Positions 17,405-26,957 of a DNA stretch of 64,000 bases are shown piece by piece; positions within the stretch are counted from its first letter, which is position 1, and each line of letters begins with the position of its first letter. The notes beneath the pieces were generated by a model, which was given only the letters and a program-made list of their open reading frames with translations, did not search any database and was not told the DNA's origin. Made by a program: the position numbers and the translations under genes. Origin of the DNA: Bacillota bacterium (GTDB taxonomy: Bacteria > Bacillota > Negativicutes > DSM-13327). The stretch lies in contig JAGFZX010000002.1 of NCBI GenBank assembly GCA_017889585.1, positions 1-64,000 on the forward strand. The letters are read 5' to 3'.

Positions 17405-18184
17405 ATGATTAAAATTAAGGATCTAAATAAAGATTATATTACGCCTCATACTAGGATACATGCCTTGAGTAATATCAATTTACAAGTTGAAAAAGGAGAT
17501 GTTTTTGGTATTATCGGCTTTAGTGGAGCCGGCAAATCAACGCTGATTAGATGTCTAAATCGTCTCGAAGAACCTGATTCAGGTAAAATTATCATTGCAG
17601 GACAAGATATTACGGCGATGAACAAACAGCATTTAAAGTTGGCCAGAAGAAAAATAGGTATGATTTTTCAGCAATTTAATTTACTTGATGCAAAAAACGT
17701 TTTTGAAAATATTGCTTTTCCTTTGAAGGTTTCCGGATATCCTAAGAATCAAATCAAACACCGGGTCGAAGAAATTCTTGATTTAGTTGGTTTGGCAGAT
17801 AAAGCCAAGGCATATCCATTGCAGTTAAGCGGAGGTCAAAAACAAAGGGTTGGTATAGCCAGGGCTCTTTCCAATAAACCAGATGTACTACTTAGTGATG
17901 AAGCTACTTCTGCTCTTGACCCTCAAACGACTTATTCTATATTGGAACTACTAAAGGATATTAATAAGAAATTGGGGCTGACAATTGTCTTAATTACTCA
18001 TGAACTGGATGTATTGAAACATATTTGCAACAATATGGCTGTTATTGAGCAGGGGAAAATTGTTGAGAATGGATCAGTTGAAAAGTTCTTTCTTAATCCT
18101 GAGAGTGATACGGCGAAACGATTTATTAGCATTCTGCACGGTTTTCAAGCAAATCGTGTATATAAGGAAGGTGGTGGGATTTGA
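17405..18184 (+). CDS. metN: Methionine ABC transporter ATPase (no NIL domain)
   Basis: 259-residue ATPase of a second MetNIQ importer: Walker A GFSGAGKST at about residue 38, LSGGQKQR, Walker B VLLSDEAT. Unlike the 9.2-kb copy it stops before the C-terminal NIL domain, so it should lack methionine trans-inhibition. The start follows AAGGAAGGCGG. Its TGA overlaps the TTG start of metI. Confidence 0.9.
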   Translation: MIKIKDLNKDYITPHTRIHALSNINLQVEKGDVFGIIGFSGAGKSTLIRCLNRLEEPDSGKIIIAGQDITAMNKQHLKLARRKIGMIFQQFNLLDAKNVFENIAFPLKVSGYPKNQIKHRVEEILDLVGLADKAKAYPLQLSGGQKQRVGIARALSNKPDVLLSDEATSALDPQTTYSILELLKDINKKLGLTIVLITHELDVLKHICNNMAVIEQGKIVENGSVEKFFLNPESDTAKRFISILHGFQANRVYKEGGGI

Positions 18185-18849
18185 ATGACGATGTACTAGA
18201 ACTACTGCTCACCGGTCTTGGTGAAACGGTTTACATGGTAGCCCTCTCTACTCTCATCGCATTTGCGATTGGATTGCCCCTAGGAATTATATTGGTAGTT
18301 ACAGAAAAAGGGAATGTGCTAGAAGCCCCAAAAATCAATAAAGTTCTGGGGACAGTAATCAATGTAGTACGCTCATTTCCTACCATTATTTTAATTGTTG
18401 TCTTACTTCCTTTAGCTCGGTTTATTGTGGGAACGACCCTGGGTACTACGGCGGCAATTGTACCTTTATCCATTGGAGCGGCGCCATTCATTGCTAGAAT
18501 TATTGAGAACTGCCTTAAGGAGGTTAGTTTTGGCAAGATTGAAGCAGCGACGGCCATAGGTGCCAATCCTTTAACGATCATTGCGAAAGTACTTATTCCG
18601 GAAGCTCTGCCTTCTCTCATTCGAGGGTTAACCATTGCAGTGGTAGGGATTATTGGCATGACGGCGGTTGCTGGGGCCATTGGAGCAGGCGGTTTGGGAA
18701 GTCTTGCCATACGGTTTGGGTACATGAGATATCGGGATGATATTATGATTGCTACTGTTATAACGTTAATTATTCTGGTGCAAGGTGTGCAAATTGGAGG
18801 TGATTTCTTAGCGAAATATATTAATGGGAAAAGATATAAGTTTGATTAA
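18181..18849 (+). CDS. metI: Methionine ABC transporter permease
   Basis: 222-residue MetI-type permease, five or so membrane segments and an EAA loop (GKIEAATAIGANPLTIIAKVLIPEALP). TTG start coupled to the metN stop, behind GGTGGTGGG. Second copy in the window. Confidence 0.9.
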   Translation: MNDDVLELLLTGLGETVYMVALSTLIAFAIGLPLGIILVVTEKGNVLEAPKINKVLGTVINVVRSFPTIILIVVLLPLARFIVGTTLGTTAAIVPLSIGAAPFIARIIENCLKEVSFGKIEAATAIGANPLTIIAKVLIPEALPSLIRGLTIAVVGIIGMTAVAGAIGAGGLGSLAIRFGYMRYRDDIMIATVITLIILVQGVQIGGDFLAKYINGKRYKFD

Positions 18850-18873
18850 GAATAGAGTGAAAGGATGATTGAA

Positions 18874-19716
18874 ATGATTAAAAAAGGCATAATTACTAAA
18901 ATGGCATTAGGAACAATTAGCATTATAATAGCTGCAAGTATGTTTGTTGGTTGTTCATCAAGTAAGACGAATAGTTCACAAAATAACGGTAAGCCTGAAG
19001 TAACCGTGAAAGTAGGGGCAGCGGCAGTGCCCCATGCCGACATATTGAATTTTATTAAACCAAAATTGAAGGCAGAAGGAATCAACTTAGAAGTTATTGT
19101 GATGGATGACGATGGACAGTTAAATCCAGCACTAAAAGACAAACAAATTGACGCAAATTATTTTCAGCATGTCCCGTATTTAGATTCGGTAGCAAAAGAG
19201 AAAGGTTTTAATTTTACTGTTACTGCCAAGGTGCATGTTGAACCCATTGGATTTTATTCACAAAAAATAAAATCCATTAATGAACTTAAAGAGGGTTCTA
19301 AAATCGCAATTTCCAATAACCCATCCAATGAATTTAGAGGGCTTATTCTTTTGGAGAAAAATGGTCTAATTAAACTAAGACCAGGGTTAGCTCAATATTC
19401 TTCTACGCCGAGAGATATTATTGAAAACCCTAAAAAGTTAACATTTGTTGAAATCGATTCTGCTCAACTCACTCGTTCGTTGCCAGATGTGGACGGTGCT
19501 GTCATCAATACCAATCGAATCCTAGAGGCTAAATTAGATCCGAATACCGCATTATTTAGAGAAGATGCCAACTCTCCTTATGCGAATATTTTAGTTGTAA
19601 GGAGCGGGGAAGAAAATCGCCCAGAACTTAAAAAACTTGCGGAATTTTTAGTGACTCCAGATGTTAAGACGTTTATCCAGAATAGGTATGGTGTAGCAGT
19701 TGTTCCTGCATTTTAG
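18874..19716 (+). CDS. metQ: Methionine-binding lipoprotein
   Basis: NlpA/MetQ-family lipoprotein, about 280 residues. ATG 18874 is preferred to 18865 because the ribosome site (GAAAGGA) abuts the earlier ATG. Lipobox FVGC, then a Ser/Asn-rich linker. Family stretches include NYFQHVPYLD, SNNPSNEFRGLILLEKNGLI and NSPYANILVVR. It is divergent from the 10.9-kb metQ and may prefer a different ligand, such as a methionine derivative. Confidence 0.9.
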   Translation: MIKKGIITKMALGTISIIIAASMFVGCSSSKTNSSQNNGKPEVTVKVGAAAVPHADILNFIKPKLKAEGINLEVIVMDDDGQLNPALKDKQIDANYFQHVPYLDSVAKEKGFNFTVTAKVHVEPIGFYSQKIKSINELKEGSKIAISNNPSNEFRGLILLEKNGLIKLRPGLAQYSSTPRDIIENPKKLTFVEIDSAQLTRSLPDVDGAVINTNRILEAKLDPNTALFREDANSPYANILVVRSGEENRPELKKLAEFLVTPDVKTFIQNRYGVAVVPAF

Positions 19717-19755
19717 AGAGAGCCCAAGATAGAGTGACAAGGAGGAAAGGGTAGG

Positions 19756-20904
19756 ATGAGTGAGGTTGAAAAAGATACCTTAGTTTTACATACTGGTTTT
19801 GAATATGACGAAGTTACAGGTGCTGTGAGTGTCCCAATCTATCAAGTATCTACATATCAGCAAGATGCTCTTGGTGGGAACAAAGGGTTCCTATATTCTC
19901 GGACAGGGAATCCAACGCGGTCAGCCTTGGAAAAAACTATTGCTGCCTTGGAATATGGCAGTAGAGGTTTGGCTTTTGCCTCAGGTTTAGCCGCTATATC
20001 TACGGTGCTATTGTTGTTTAGTAGCGGTGATCATTTGGTGGTTTCTGATGTTACATATGGTGGCACATATCGGTTGATCACTAAAGTGTTTAAAAGATTA
20101 GGAATTTCATCTACATTTGTTGATACAACTAATTTACAGGCAGTGAAGGCAGCAATTACACCTCAAACCAAAGGCGTTCTTATTGAAACACCAGCCAATC
20201 CACTAATGAATATAGCGGATATTCAAGCTATTGCAGATATTTGCCACAGTGGAGACATAAAATTAATTGTGGATAACACCTTTATGACTCCCTATTGGCA
20301 AAATCCATTACTCCTCGGTGCCGATATAGTAGTTCATAGTGCTACAAAATATTTGGGTGGTCATAGCGATGTGCTGGCCGGACTTGTGGTAGCTGCATCG
20401 GAAGAACTTGGTGAGGAGCTTTATTTTCTGCAAAAATCCACAGGAGCAGTCCTTGGACCACAGGACTCTTGGCTGATCATGCGCGGAATTAAAACATTAG
20501 GTGTTAGAATGGAAAAACATGAGAATAATGCCCAAGAGTTAGCGCAGTGGTTGAGGACCTTACCCCAGGTAAAGAGGGTTTATTATCCTGGGTTGCAGGA
20601 TAATCCCCAGTATGCTATCGCACAAAAACAGGCACGAGGATTTGGCGGCATGCTCTCTTTCGAACTTGCTAGTCGTGAAGTAGCAGAACAATTCTTTAGC
20701 AAGCTTAAGTTAATTACTTTTGCCATTAGTTTAGGGGGGGTAGAAAGTCTTATTTGTTTGCCAGCCAAGACAACACATGCCGCTATCCCGATTGAAGTGC
20801 GTGAGGAAATAGGTATTCGTGATAGCTTGGTGCGATTTTCTGTAGGTATAGAAAATGTTGAAGATATAAAGAAAGATATTTTACAAGCATTGAAACAAGA
20901 TTAA
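19756..20904 (+). CDS. Cys/Met metabolism PLP enzyme (cystathionine gamma-lyase/synthase family)
   Basis: 382-residue fold-type I PLP enzyme. The lysine lies in SATKYLGGHSDV at about residue 196; other family motifs are YSRTGNPTRSALE and FASGLAAISTV. It lies 39 bp after metQ in the second methionine operon, so it likely turns imported methionine-derived compounds into cysteine or sulfide. Lyase, synthase and sulfhydrylase cannot be separated by eye. Confidence 0.88.
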   Translation: MSEVEKDTLVLHTGFEYDEVTGAVSVPIYQVSTYQQDALGGNKGFLYSRTGNPTRSALEKTIAALEYGSRGLAFASGLAAISTVLLLFSSGDHLVVSDVTYGGTYRLITKVFKRLGISSTFVDTTNLQAVKAAITPQTKGVLIETPANPLMNIADIQAIADICHSGDIKLIVDNTFMTPYWQNPLLLGADIVVHSATKYLGGHSDVLAGLVVAASEELGEELYFLQKSTGAVLGPQDSWLIMRGIKTLGVRMEKHENNAQELAQWLRTLPQVKRVYYPGLQDNPQYAIAQKQARGFGGMLSFELASREVAEQFFSKLKLITFAISLGGVESLICLPAKTTHAAIPIEVREEIGIRDSLVRFSVGIENVEDIKKDILQALKQD

Positions 20905-20997
20905 AAAATATCAATGTATCATTCAATTATCTTGAAAGGATGATTTATTAGGTAGATCAAAATGCTGGTGATAGACTAAATTAAATAAAGAGTAAGA

Positions 20998-21061
20998 GCT
21001 GATTGGAAAAACCAAAGGCCGAGGGTGTTTTTTTTTAAGGTGGACACTTGCGGTCTTTTTT
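20998..21061 (+). promoter_or_regulatory. Leader element 9 with terminator (tandem, first)
   Basis: GCTGA, TTGG/CCAA inner stem, AGGC into a GGCCGAGGGTGT/ACACTTGCGGTC hairpin with T7. The inner stem is a third compensatory version. Confidence 0.75.
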
Positions 21062-21102
21062 ACGTAATCAGAAAATAATAATTATATAAATTATATATTT
21101 AC

Positions 21103-21167
21103 GCTGATCAGTAAAAAAGCTGAAGGCAAAGAAAGACTTCTCAAAGAAGTCAATCTTTGCCTTTTTT
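21103..21167 (+). promoter_or_regulatory. Leader element 10 with terminator (tandem, second)
   Basis: GCTGA, TCAG/CTGA stem, AGGC into GGCAAAG/CTTTGCC terminator with T6. It lies 42 bp after element 9, in front of the SsuABC plus nitrogenase-like operon 2. Confidence 0.78.
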
Positions 21168-21223
21168 GTTTTTAGATTTTTAGCATATGAACAAGTCCAA
21201 TAATATTGTCGGGAGGATATTAC

Positions 21224-22183
21224 ATGAAAAAAATTATGAAGAAATTAAATAACTGGTTGCCTGTATTATCAGTAGTTTTAGCAATGGTTGTAGAACTTGT
21301 GCTTGTAAATGCGAGTAAGCATATACCGGCCAAACATCCTTATTTTGTCTATTTATTAGTAGCTTTCCTTGCAATTTTTACAATCATCGCACTCGCAGCC
21401 TATTATAATAAGAAGGCAAAAACTTGGATTGAAGAAAATGCCTTGTTTGTAGGCGCAGCCATTTTATTTTTAAATTTGCTAAATATTTTCACTAAAAAGC
21501 TGGCGCTTTTTCCTGTTATCTACTTCCCGTCCATTGATAAAATACTGGGCATTATTGTGGAAGAACGAGAATTTCTTGCTCTTTGTCTCGCCTCTTCTGG
21601 AAAACTTTTGTTTATAGGATATTTCTTTGGAGCAATTGCTGGATTTGCGACAGGCATCGGTGTAGGTTTCAGCAAAAAAGCAAGCTATTGGATAAATCCG
21701 CTTATTCGCATTTTAGGTCCTATTCCCGCTACGGCGTGGATTCCTTTAGTACTGATCAGTTTTCCGACTACATTTACAGCAAGTGCTTTTCTGATCGCCC
21801 TTGCTGTATGGTTTCCAACAACGGTTATGACCAGTAGTGGGATTTTAAATGTAGAAAATGCGTATTTTGAAGTATCAAGTACACTAGGAGCAGGAAAGTA
21901 TTATCAAATTTTTAAAGTAGGTGTTCCTGCCGCTATGCCCCATATGTTCATCGGTCTTTTTAATGGCACTTGCGCGTCGTTTATTACCTTGATGACAGCA
22001 GAGATGTTAGGGGTTAAAAACGGTATTGGTTGGTACATTAACTGGCAAAAAGAAATGATGTCCTACGCTAATGTATATGCAGGACTCATCATCATCGCGG
22101 TTACTTTTTCCATTCTCATTACGCTACTGTTTAAGGTACGCGACTATGTGCTAGTCTGGCAGAAGGGAGTTATAAAATGGTAG
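21224..22183 (+). CDS. ABC transporter permease, SsuC/TauC family
   Basis: ATG 21224 with GGGAGGAT is chosen over the track's TTG 21206. The 319-residue product has an extra N-terminal membrane part (four helices in the first 110 residues) before the BPD_transp_1 domain, whose EAA loop reads STLGAGKYYQIFKVGVPAAMP. It belongs to nitrate/sulfonate/taurine importers and couples to the ATPase gene by a 7-bp overlap. Confidence 0.85.
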   Translation: MKKIMKKLNNWLPVLSVVLAMVVELVLVNASKHIPAKHPYFVYLLVAFLAIFTIIALAAYYNKKAKTWIEENALFVGAAILFLNLLNIFTKKLALFPVIYFPSIDKILGIIVEEREFLALCLASSGKLLFIGYFFGAIAGFATGIGVGFSKKASYWINPLIRILGPIPATAWIPLVLISFPTTFTASAFLIALAVWFPTTVMTSSGILNVENAYFEVSSTLGAGKYYQIFKVGVPAAMPHMFIGLFNGTCASFITLMTAEMLGVKNGIGWYINWQKEMMSYANVYAGLIIIAVTFSILITLLFKVRDYVLVWQKGVIKW

Positions 22184-22956
22184 GGGAAATAAAAGTTGAA
22201 AAGGTTGTTAAACGATTTAAACAGATCGACGGGGAAGATATTATTGCCCTTAGTGGCATTGATCTTAAGATTAATGCCGGGGAATTTATATCTCTCATTG
22301 GACCTTCTGGTTGCGGAAAATCCACTCTGCTTCGGCTGATTGCTGGTTTGAACGGTGCGGATGAGGGGAAGCTGTATATCGATGATAAAGAGATTAATCA
22401 TCCATCTCATGAAAGGGGGTTGGTATTCCAAAATCCGATGCTTTTTCCTTGGCTGAATGTCCATGATAATGTCGCTTTTGCCCTAAGGGCCCGCGGCATA
22501 TATAAAGAAAATAAGGGGGAGGTTGATAAATTTATTGAACTGGTGGGATTATCTGCTTTCCACAAATCCTATCCACATCAGCTTTCAGGGGGGATGGCAC
22601 AACGGGCATCCCTTGCTAGGGCGCTAGTAAATCATCCGAAAGTCCTACTATTAGATGAGCCGCTCGGCGCTCTCGATGCTTTCACGCGCATGAACCTGCA
22701 AGACGAATTGATCCGCATTTGGCAGGAAAGAGCTACCACCATGATCATGGTCACACATGATGTAGATGAAGCCATTTACTTGTCAGATCGGATTATCGTT
22801 ATGACGCCACGACCAGCTAAAATTGAAGCTCATATTGAAGTCAAGCTTTCCAGACCAAGAGCTCGCAGTAATTCTGAATTTCTTAAATTGCGTACCAATA
22901 TTCTAGAAATATTGAATTATGCTGGACATGAAGAAGAACCAAGTTATTATTTATAA
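22177..22956 (+). CDS. ABC transporter ATPase, SsuB/TauB family
   Basis: 259 residues. Walker A GPSGCGKST, signature LSGGMAQRASLARAL, Walker B VLLLDEPLGALDAFTR, H-loop VTHDVDEA. Energises import of an organosulfur-type substrate with its neighbours. Confidence 0.88.
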   Translation: MVGEIKVEKVVKRFKQIDGEDIIALSGIDLKINAGEFISLIGPSGCGKSTLLRLIAGLNGADEGKLYIDDKEINHPSHERGLVFQNPMLFPWLNVHDNVAFALRARGIYKENKGEVDKFIELVGLSAFHKSYPHQLSGGMAQRASLARALVNHPKVLLLDEPLGALDAFTRMNLQDELIRIWQERATTMIMVTHDVDEAIYLSDRIIVMTPRPAKIEAHIEVKLSRPRARSNSEFLKLRTNILEILNYAGHEEEPSYYL

Positions 22957-22968
22957 GGGGATGATATT

Positions 22969-23976
22969 GTGAAAAAGAAAATGATGGTTATGATAGCCAT
23001 TCTACTATGCTCATTATTATTGACAGCGTGCGCACAAGCGCCAGCAGTGCCCGCTAAGGCTGATGACTATGTCGTAAAAATCGGCTATACCGGCAGTTTA
23101 TGCGAAGCACCTATACATGTAGCTGCTGCGAAAGGATTTTTTGAGCAAGAGGGTTTGAAGGTTGATCTTATTAAATTAGCACCGGGGACGGCTTTTGAAG
23201 CTGTTACGGCAGGAAAAGTAGATGCAGGATTTGGATTGCTGGCCAGCTTGATTCAGCCCCTATCCAATGGCTTACCTATCAAAATTACTACGGGTTTGCA
23301 TACTGGTTGCGACAAAGTGCTTGTTCCTAACGATTCCAGCATTAAGACACTGGCAGATTTAAAAGGTAAACGTGTGGGTGTTCCTAGTATGAGTAGCAGT
23401 CCAATAATTTTTGCCAAACGCGCCCTAGCTGATGCAGGCGTAGGAGTGAGTGAAAAGAATATGGAAGTAGAATTTATTGTATTTAGCGCTAGCGATCTGC
23501 CACTTGCTTTGAAAAATGGGGCAGTGGATGCTCTGGCGATGAACGACCCGACGGCAGCCGTTGCCCAGAAGGAGTTTAATTTGCGCACTCTGGTTGATTC
23601 GGCAGTGACTGAACCTTATAATCACCAATATTGCTGCTCTGCCTATGTTCGAGAGAGTTTAGCTAGCGATAATCCTGAAGTTGCTGCAAAATTTACTCGT
23701 GCCGTACAAAAAGCAAGTGCCTGGATACAAAAAAATCAAGATGAAACAGCAAAAATTCAGATTGATAAAAAGTGGGTAGCAGGCGATGCTGCATTCAACG
23801 CAGGAGTGTTAAAGACTTATAATTATATTCCGTCTGTCAAAGGTGCCTATGATGCTTTTGGTGTGACAGCCAAGCAATTGCAAGATGTCGGTATGCTAGA
23901 CAAGACGGTAGATGTTGAAGCACTGCAGAAAAAGAGTTTCATATTTTTGAAGGGTGTACAGGATACGGTTAATTAG
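22969..23976 (+). CDS. ABC transporter substrate-binding lipoprotein, SsuA-like
   Basis: 335 residues, GTG start with AAGGGGATG. Signal peptide with lipobox LTAC, then an NMT1/SsuA-like fold (GYTGSLCEAPIHVAAAKGFFEQEGL). It has the NHQYCCSAYV motif, a double cysteine also seen in the 45.3-kb SsuA (NSHVCCRLVG). Operon order C-B-A-NifD-NifK suggests that it supplies the substrate of nitrogenase-like pair 2. Confidence 0.85.
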   Translation: MKKKMMVMIAILLCSLLLTACAQAPAVPAKADDYVVKIGYTGSLCEAPIHVAAAKGFFEQEGLKVDLIKLAPGTAFEAVTAGKVDAGFGLLASLIQPLSNGLPIKITTGLHTGCDKVLVPNDSSIKTLADLKGKRVGVPSMSSSPIIFAKRALADAGVGVSEKNMEVEFIVFSASDLPLALKNGAVDALAMNDPTAAVAQKEFNLRTLVDSAVTEPYNHQYCCSAYVRESLASDNPEVAAKFTRAVQKASAWIQKNQDETAKIQIDKKWVAGDAAFNAGVLKTYNYIPSVKGAYDAFGVTAKQLQDVGMLDKTVDVEALQKKSFIFLKGVQDTVN

Positions 23977-24020
23977 CCAAATAAACGATATGATTTATCT
24001 AAATTAACTAGGAGGGAAGT

Positions 24021-25502
24021 ATGAGTAAGATTAATCTTAATGCCGCAGAGGTTGAGACTCGAGAATCACGCCTCGGTTCGATTACAGGGTTTGCCGGCAC
24101 TGCTGGAGAGTTAGTGGGATGTTCTCGGGCAGGTACACTAAAAGAGAGTGACAGAAGTTTTAGCCAATGCATGGGGTGCAGTTCTGGCAATGCTTTTTGT
24201 CAACTGTCTATGATACAAGATGCCATTGTTGTCAATCATGCCCCAGTTGGTTGTGCAGGGGATTTTTTTACCTTTAACTTTATATACCGAGTTGGTCAAA
24301 TGGAAAGAAACCTGTCGCCAGTGATTGGGCGCTATTTTAATACCAATATTGAAGAACAGGATACTATTTTTGGGGCGACACAGAAACTTGCAAGTACCAT
24401 TCGTACAGCTTATGAAAGAGTACACCCTAATGCTATCTTTATTACAACATCTTGTGCCTCTGGAATTATCGGTGATGATGTGGAGGGAGTTGCCAACGAT
24501 TTGACGGAAGAGCTTGGCATTCCTGTCATTTCGTGTTTTTGCGAGGGCTTTAAATCGAAAATTTGGACGACAGGTTTTGATGCAGCCTATCATTCCATTG
24601 TTCGAAAACTCGTAAAACCCCCAGAGAAAAAGTCCAATAAGGTTAATATTGTTAATTTTTGGGGCAGTCATATTTTTGATGAACTATTGAATCCTTTAGG
24701 ATATGAAGCCGATTATATCATCCCATTTTCAACAACAACCCAGTTAGCACATATTTCGGAAGCTGTAGCGACCATTCAAATTTGTCCAACTCTTGGCACT
24801 TATATCGGTGCTGCTCTAGAACAGGTATATGGCGTACCAGAAATCAAATCTCCACCAGCCTATGGCATAGCAGGAACAGATCAATGGATGAGGGAGTTAG
24901 GTAAAGTTCTCAATCGGCAAGAGGAGATTGAGACTTTGATTGCCAAAGAACATGAACGGGTATTGCCCAGATTACAAGAATATCGAGAGAAACTTCAGGG
25001 AAAAAAAGCCTATCTGACAGCAGGAGCTGCCCATGGTCATGCTTTAATTGCCCTGCTGCGCGAACTAGGGATGGAAGTACAAGGTGCTGCTATTTTTCAT
25101 CATGATCCAATTTATGATAATAGTACCATCGCTTCTGATGCCTTGGCTCATGCGGTAAACACCTATGGTGATATTCCTAATTATAATGTTTGTAATAAAC
25201 AAGCCTATGAATTGGTTAATATTTTAAACAAAATAAAGCCAGATATTATGATTGCCAGACACGGTGGTATGACTCTTTGGGGTGCAAAACTAGGCATTCC
25301 TACCTTGCTCGTTGGGGATGAACAGCTAAGTTATGGTTATCAGGGCGTTCTAAATTATGCGGAAAGAATTGTGGAGACTCTTGATAATAAAGAATTTGTG
25401 CTGAATCTAGCAAAACACAGTACAATGCCTTATACCAAATGGTGGCTCGATCAAGACCCATTTTCTTTTCTAAGGAGTGATCTGAATGTCAAAACTTATT
25501 GA
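24021..25502 (+). CDS. Nitrogenase-like component 1, alpha subunit, pair 2
   Basis: 493 residues. P-cluster-type Cys53 (CMGCSSG), Cys78 (APVGCAG) and Cys145 (TSCASGIIGDD) are present; Cys255 (QICPTLGT) matches the FeMo-co cysteine position. At the position of NifD His442 it has Tyr (LSYGYQG). Extra cysteines lie at 34, 50 and 60. It overlaps the beta gene by 17 bp. It is the most divergent of the three alpha subunits here. Confidence 0.88.
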   Translation: MSKINLNAAEVETRESRLGSITGFAGTAGELVGCSRAGTLKESDRSFSQCMGCSSGNAFCQLSMIQDAIVVNHAPVGCAGDFFTFNFIYRVGQMERNLSPVIGRYFNTNIEEQDTIFGATQKLASTIRTAYERVHPNAIFITTSCASGIIGDDVEGVANDLTEELGIPVISCFCEGFKSKIWTTGFDAAYHSIVRKLVKPPEKKSNKVNIVNFWGSHIFDELLNPLGYEADYIIPFSTTTQLAHISEAVATIQICPTLGTYIGAALEQVYGVPEIKSPPAYGIAGTDQWMRELGKVLNRQEEIETLIAKEHERVLPRLQEYREKLQGKKAYLTAGAAHGHALIALLRELGMEVQGAAIFHHDPIYDNSTIASDALAHAVNTYGDIPNYNVCNKQAYELVNILNKIKPDIMIARHGGMTLWGAKLGIPTLLVGDEQLSYGYQGVLNYAERIVETLDNKEFVLNLAKHSTMPYTKWWLDQDPFSFLRSDLNVKTY

Positions 25503-26802
25503 ACAACCTCGCTATTCTTGCGCACTAGGCGCACAACAGTCGGTTATTGCGATAAAAAGAGCTGTTCCTATTTTACATTCAGGACCAGGCTGCGGAGACA
25601 AAATCAACAGACTTCTAGGACAAGGCGAAGGTTATGCCGGTGGCAATACAGTACCTTGTACCAACGCAAGTGAATCAGAGATTGTATTTGGTGGAGAAGC
25701 TAAATTGGGAACGGTGATTGAGGGGGCTTTTAAGGTCATCGATGCTGATCTTTATGTGGTATTGACAGGGTGTACTTCTGATATTATTGGTGATGACATC
25801 GCCCAAGTGACCAGTACTTATCAAGAGCAAGATAAACCGATTGTGTATGTTGAAACAGGTGGTTTTAAAAGTAATAATTATGTAAGTCACGAAACGGTAG
25901 TCAAAGGCATTATTGATCAATATGTGGATAAATTTAAAGCAGGAAGTAACAAGATCAAAGGATTAGTCAATGTGTTTGCCACCATTCCCTATCAAGATGC
26001 TTTTTGGAATGGGAATTTAGAGGAAATCAAAAGGATCTTGGAAGGTATCGGTCTTACCGTCAATATTCTATTTGGTGCAGAGTCTCAAGGAATAGAAGAA
26101 TGGAAAACAATCCCTCAAGCCCAGTTTAACATTGTTGCTAGTGCCTGGGCAGGTCTGGGGATTGCAGAGCATTTAAAAAGTAAATATGGTACTCCTTATG
26201 CGCATTTTCCGTATTTGCCAATTGGCGGTCTGGAGACAACAAAATTTCTCAGGCAAGTGGCGACCTTTGGTGCTCTTGACATGGATTATGCAGAGACCTT
26301 CATTAAAAAAGAGGAAGAAAAATTCTATATGCATATTGAAAGAATGGCTGATTTTATGCTGGAATTTAGATATGGCCTTCCACGCCGTTTTTATACTATT
26401 TTAGATGCCTCTTATGCCATTGGTTTTTCGAAATACTTACTGAACGAACTTGGCATTCTGCCAACAAAACAGTTTATTATTGATGATACACCTGAGGAAT
26501 TTCAAGAGGCGAGTCGCGAACAATTCAAGAATATATCATCCCTTCGTTCCACTGAAGTCATTTTTTCCGTTGATGCAGGCGCCATTCAAGACGAAATTAG
26601 AAAAGATGAGCATAAAAATAGAGCGTTGATTGTAGGGAGCGCCTGGGAAAGAGATCTAGCTATGGATATTGGGGCTGACCTGCTGATTGTCAGTGTTCCT
26701 GTCGCTTACAGACTTGTTTTGAATTGTGGGTATGCTGGCTATAATGGTGGGCTTAGGGTTATTGAAGATATTTATGGTAAAGTACTCGATACATATCGGT
26801 AA
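25486..26802 (+). CDS. Nitrogenase-like component 1, beta subunit, pair 2
   Basis: 438 residues. Cys12 (YSCALGA), Cys36 (GPGCGDK) and Cys96 (TGCTSDIIGDD) match P-cluster ligands. EIVFGGEAKL and ETGGFKSN are conserved component-1 features. Last gene of the SsuCBA-NifDK-like operon, pairing with the preceding alpha subunit. Confidence 0.88.
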   Translation: MSKLIEQPRYSCALGAQQSVIAIKRAVPILHSGPGCGDKINRLLGQGEGYAGGNTVPCTNASESEIVFGGEAKLGTVIEGAFKVIDADLYVVLTGCTSDIIGDDIAQVTSTYQEQDKPIVYVETGGFKSNNYVSHETVVKGIIDQYVDKFKAGSNKIKGLVNVFATIPYQDAFWNGNLEEIKRILEGIGLTVNILFGAESQGIEEWKTIPQAQFNIVASAWAGLGIAEHLKSKYGTPYAHFPYLPIGGLETTKFLRQVATFGALDMDYAETFIKKEEEKFYMHIERMADFMLEFRYGLPRRFYTILDASYAIGFSKYLLNELGILPTKQFIIDDTPEEFQEASREQFKNISSLRSTEVIFSVDAGAIQDEIRKDEHKNRALIVGSAWERDLAMDIGADLLIVSVPVAYRLVLNCGYAGYNGGLRVIEDIYGKVLDTYR

Positions 26803-26816
26803 TGGAAAAATACGCA

Positions 26817-26845
26817 TTGACAGGGAATCTCTTTAGGTATATAAT
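26817..26845 (+). promoter_or_regulatory. Consensus SigA promoter
   Basis: TTGACA and TATAAT with a 17-bp spacer; leader element 11 starts 25 bp downstream. Confidence 0.88.
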
Positions 26846-26869
26846 GGTAAAATAAAAGCATTTTACATT

Positions 26870-26935
26870 GCTGACTGGTCAAAGAACTAGAGGCTATGTT
26901 CCATTTATGTATGGGATGTAGTCTCTTTATTTTTA
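26870..26935 (+). promoter_or_regulatory. Leader element 11 with terminator
   Basis: GCTGA, CTGG/CTAG inner stem, loop TCAAAGAA, AGGC in an AGAGGCTATGTTCCAT hairpin with its complement and a T-run. Upstream of the flavin-binding protein gene. Confidence 0.78.
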
Positions 26936-26957
26936 AATATAAAGGAGTGTTAAAGTC

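Noticed and set aside
18231-18725. 164-residue minus-strand ORF inside metI
   Set aside because: Antisense shadow of a well-supported permease gene.
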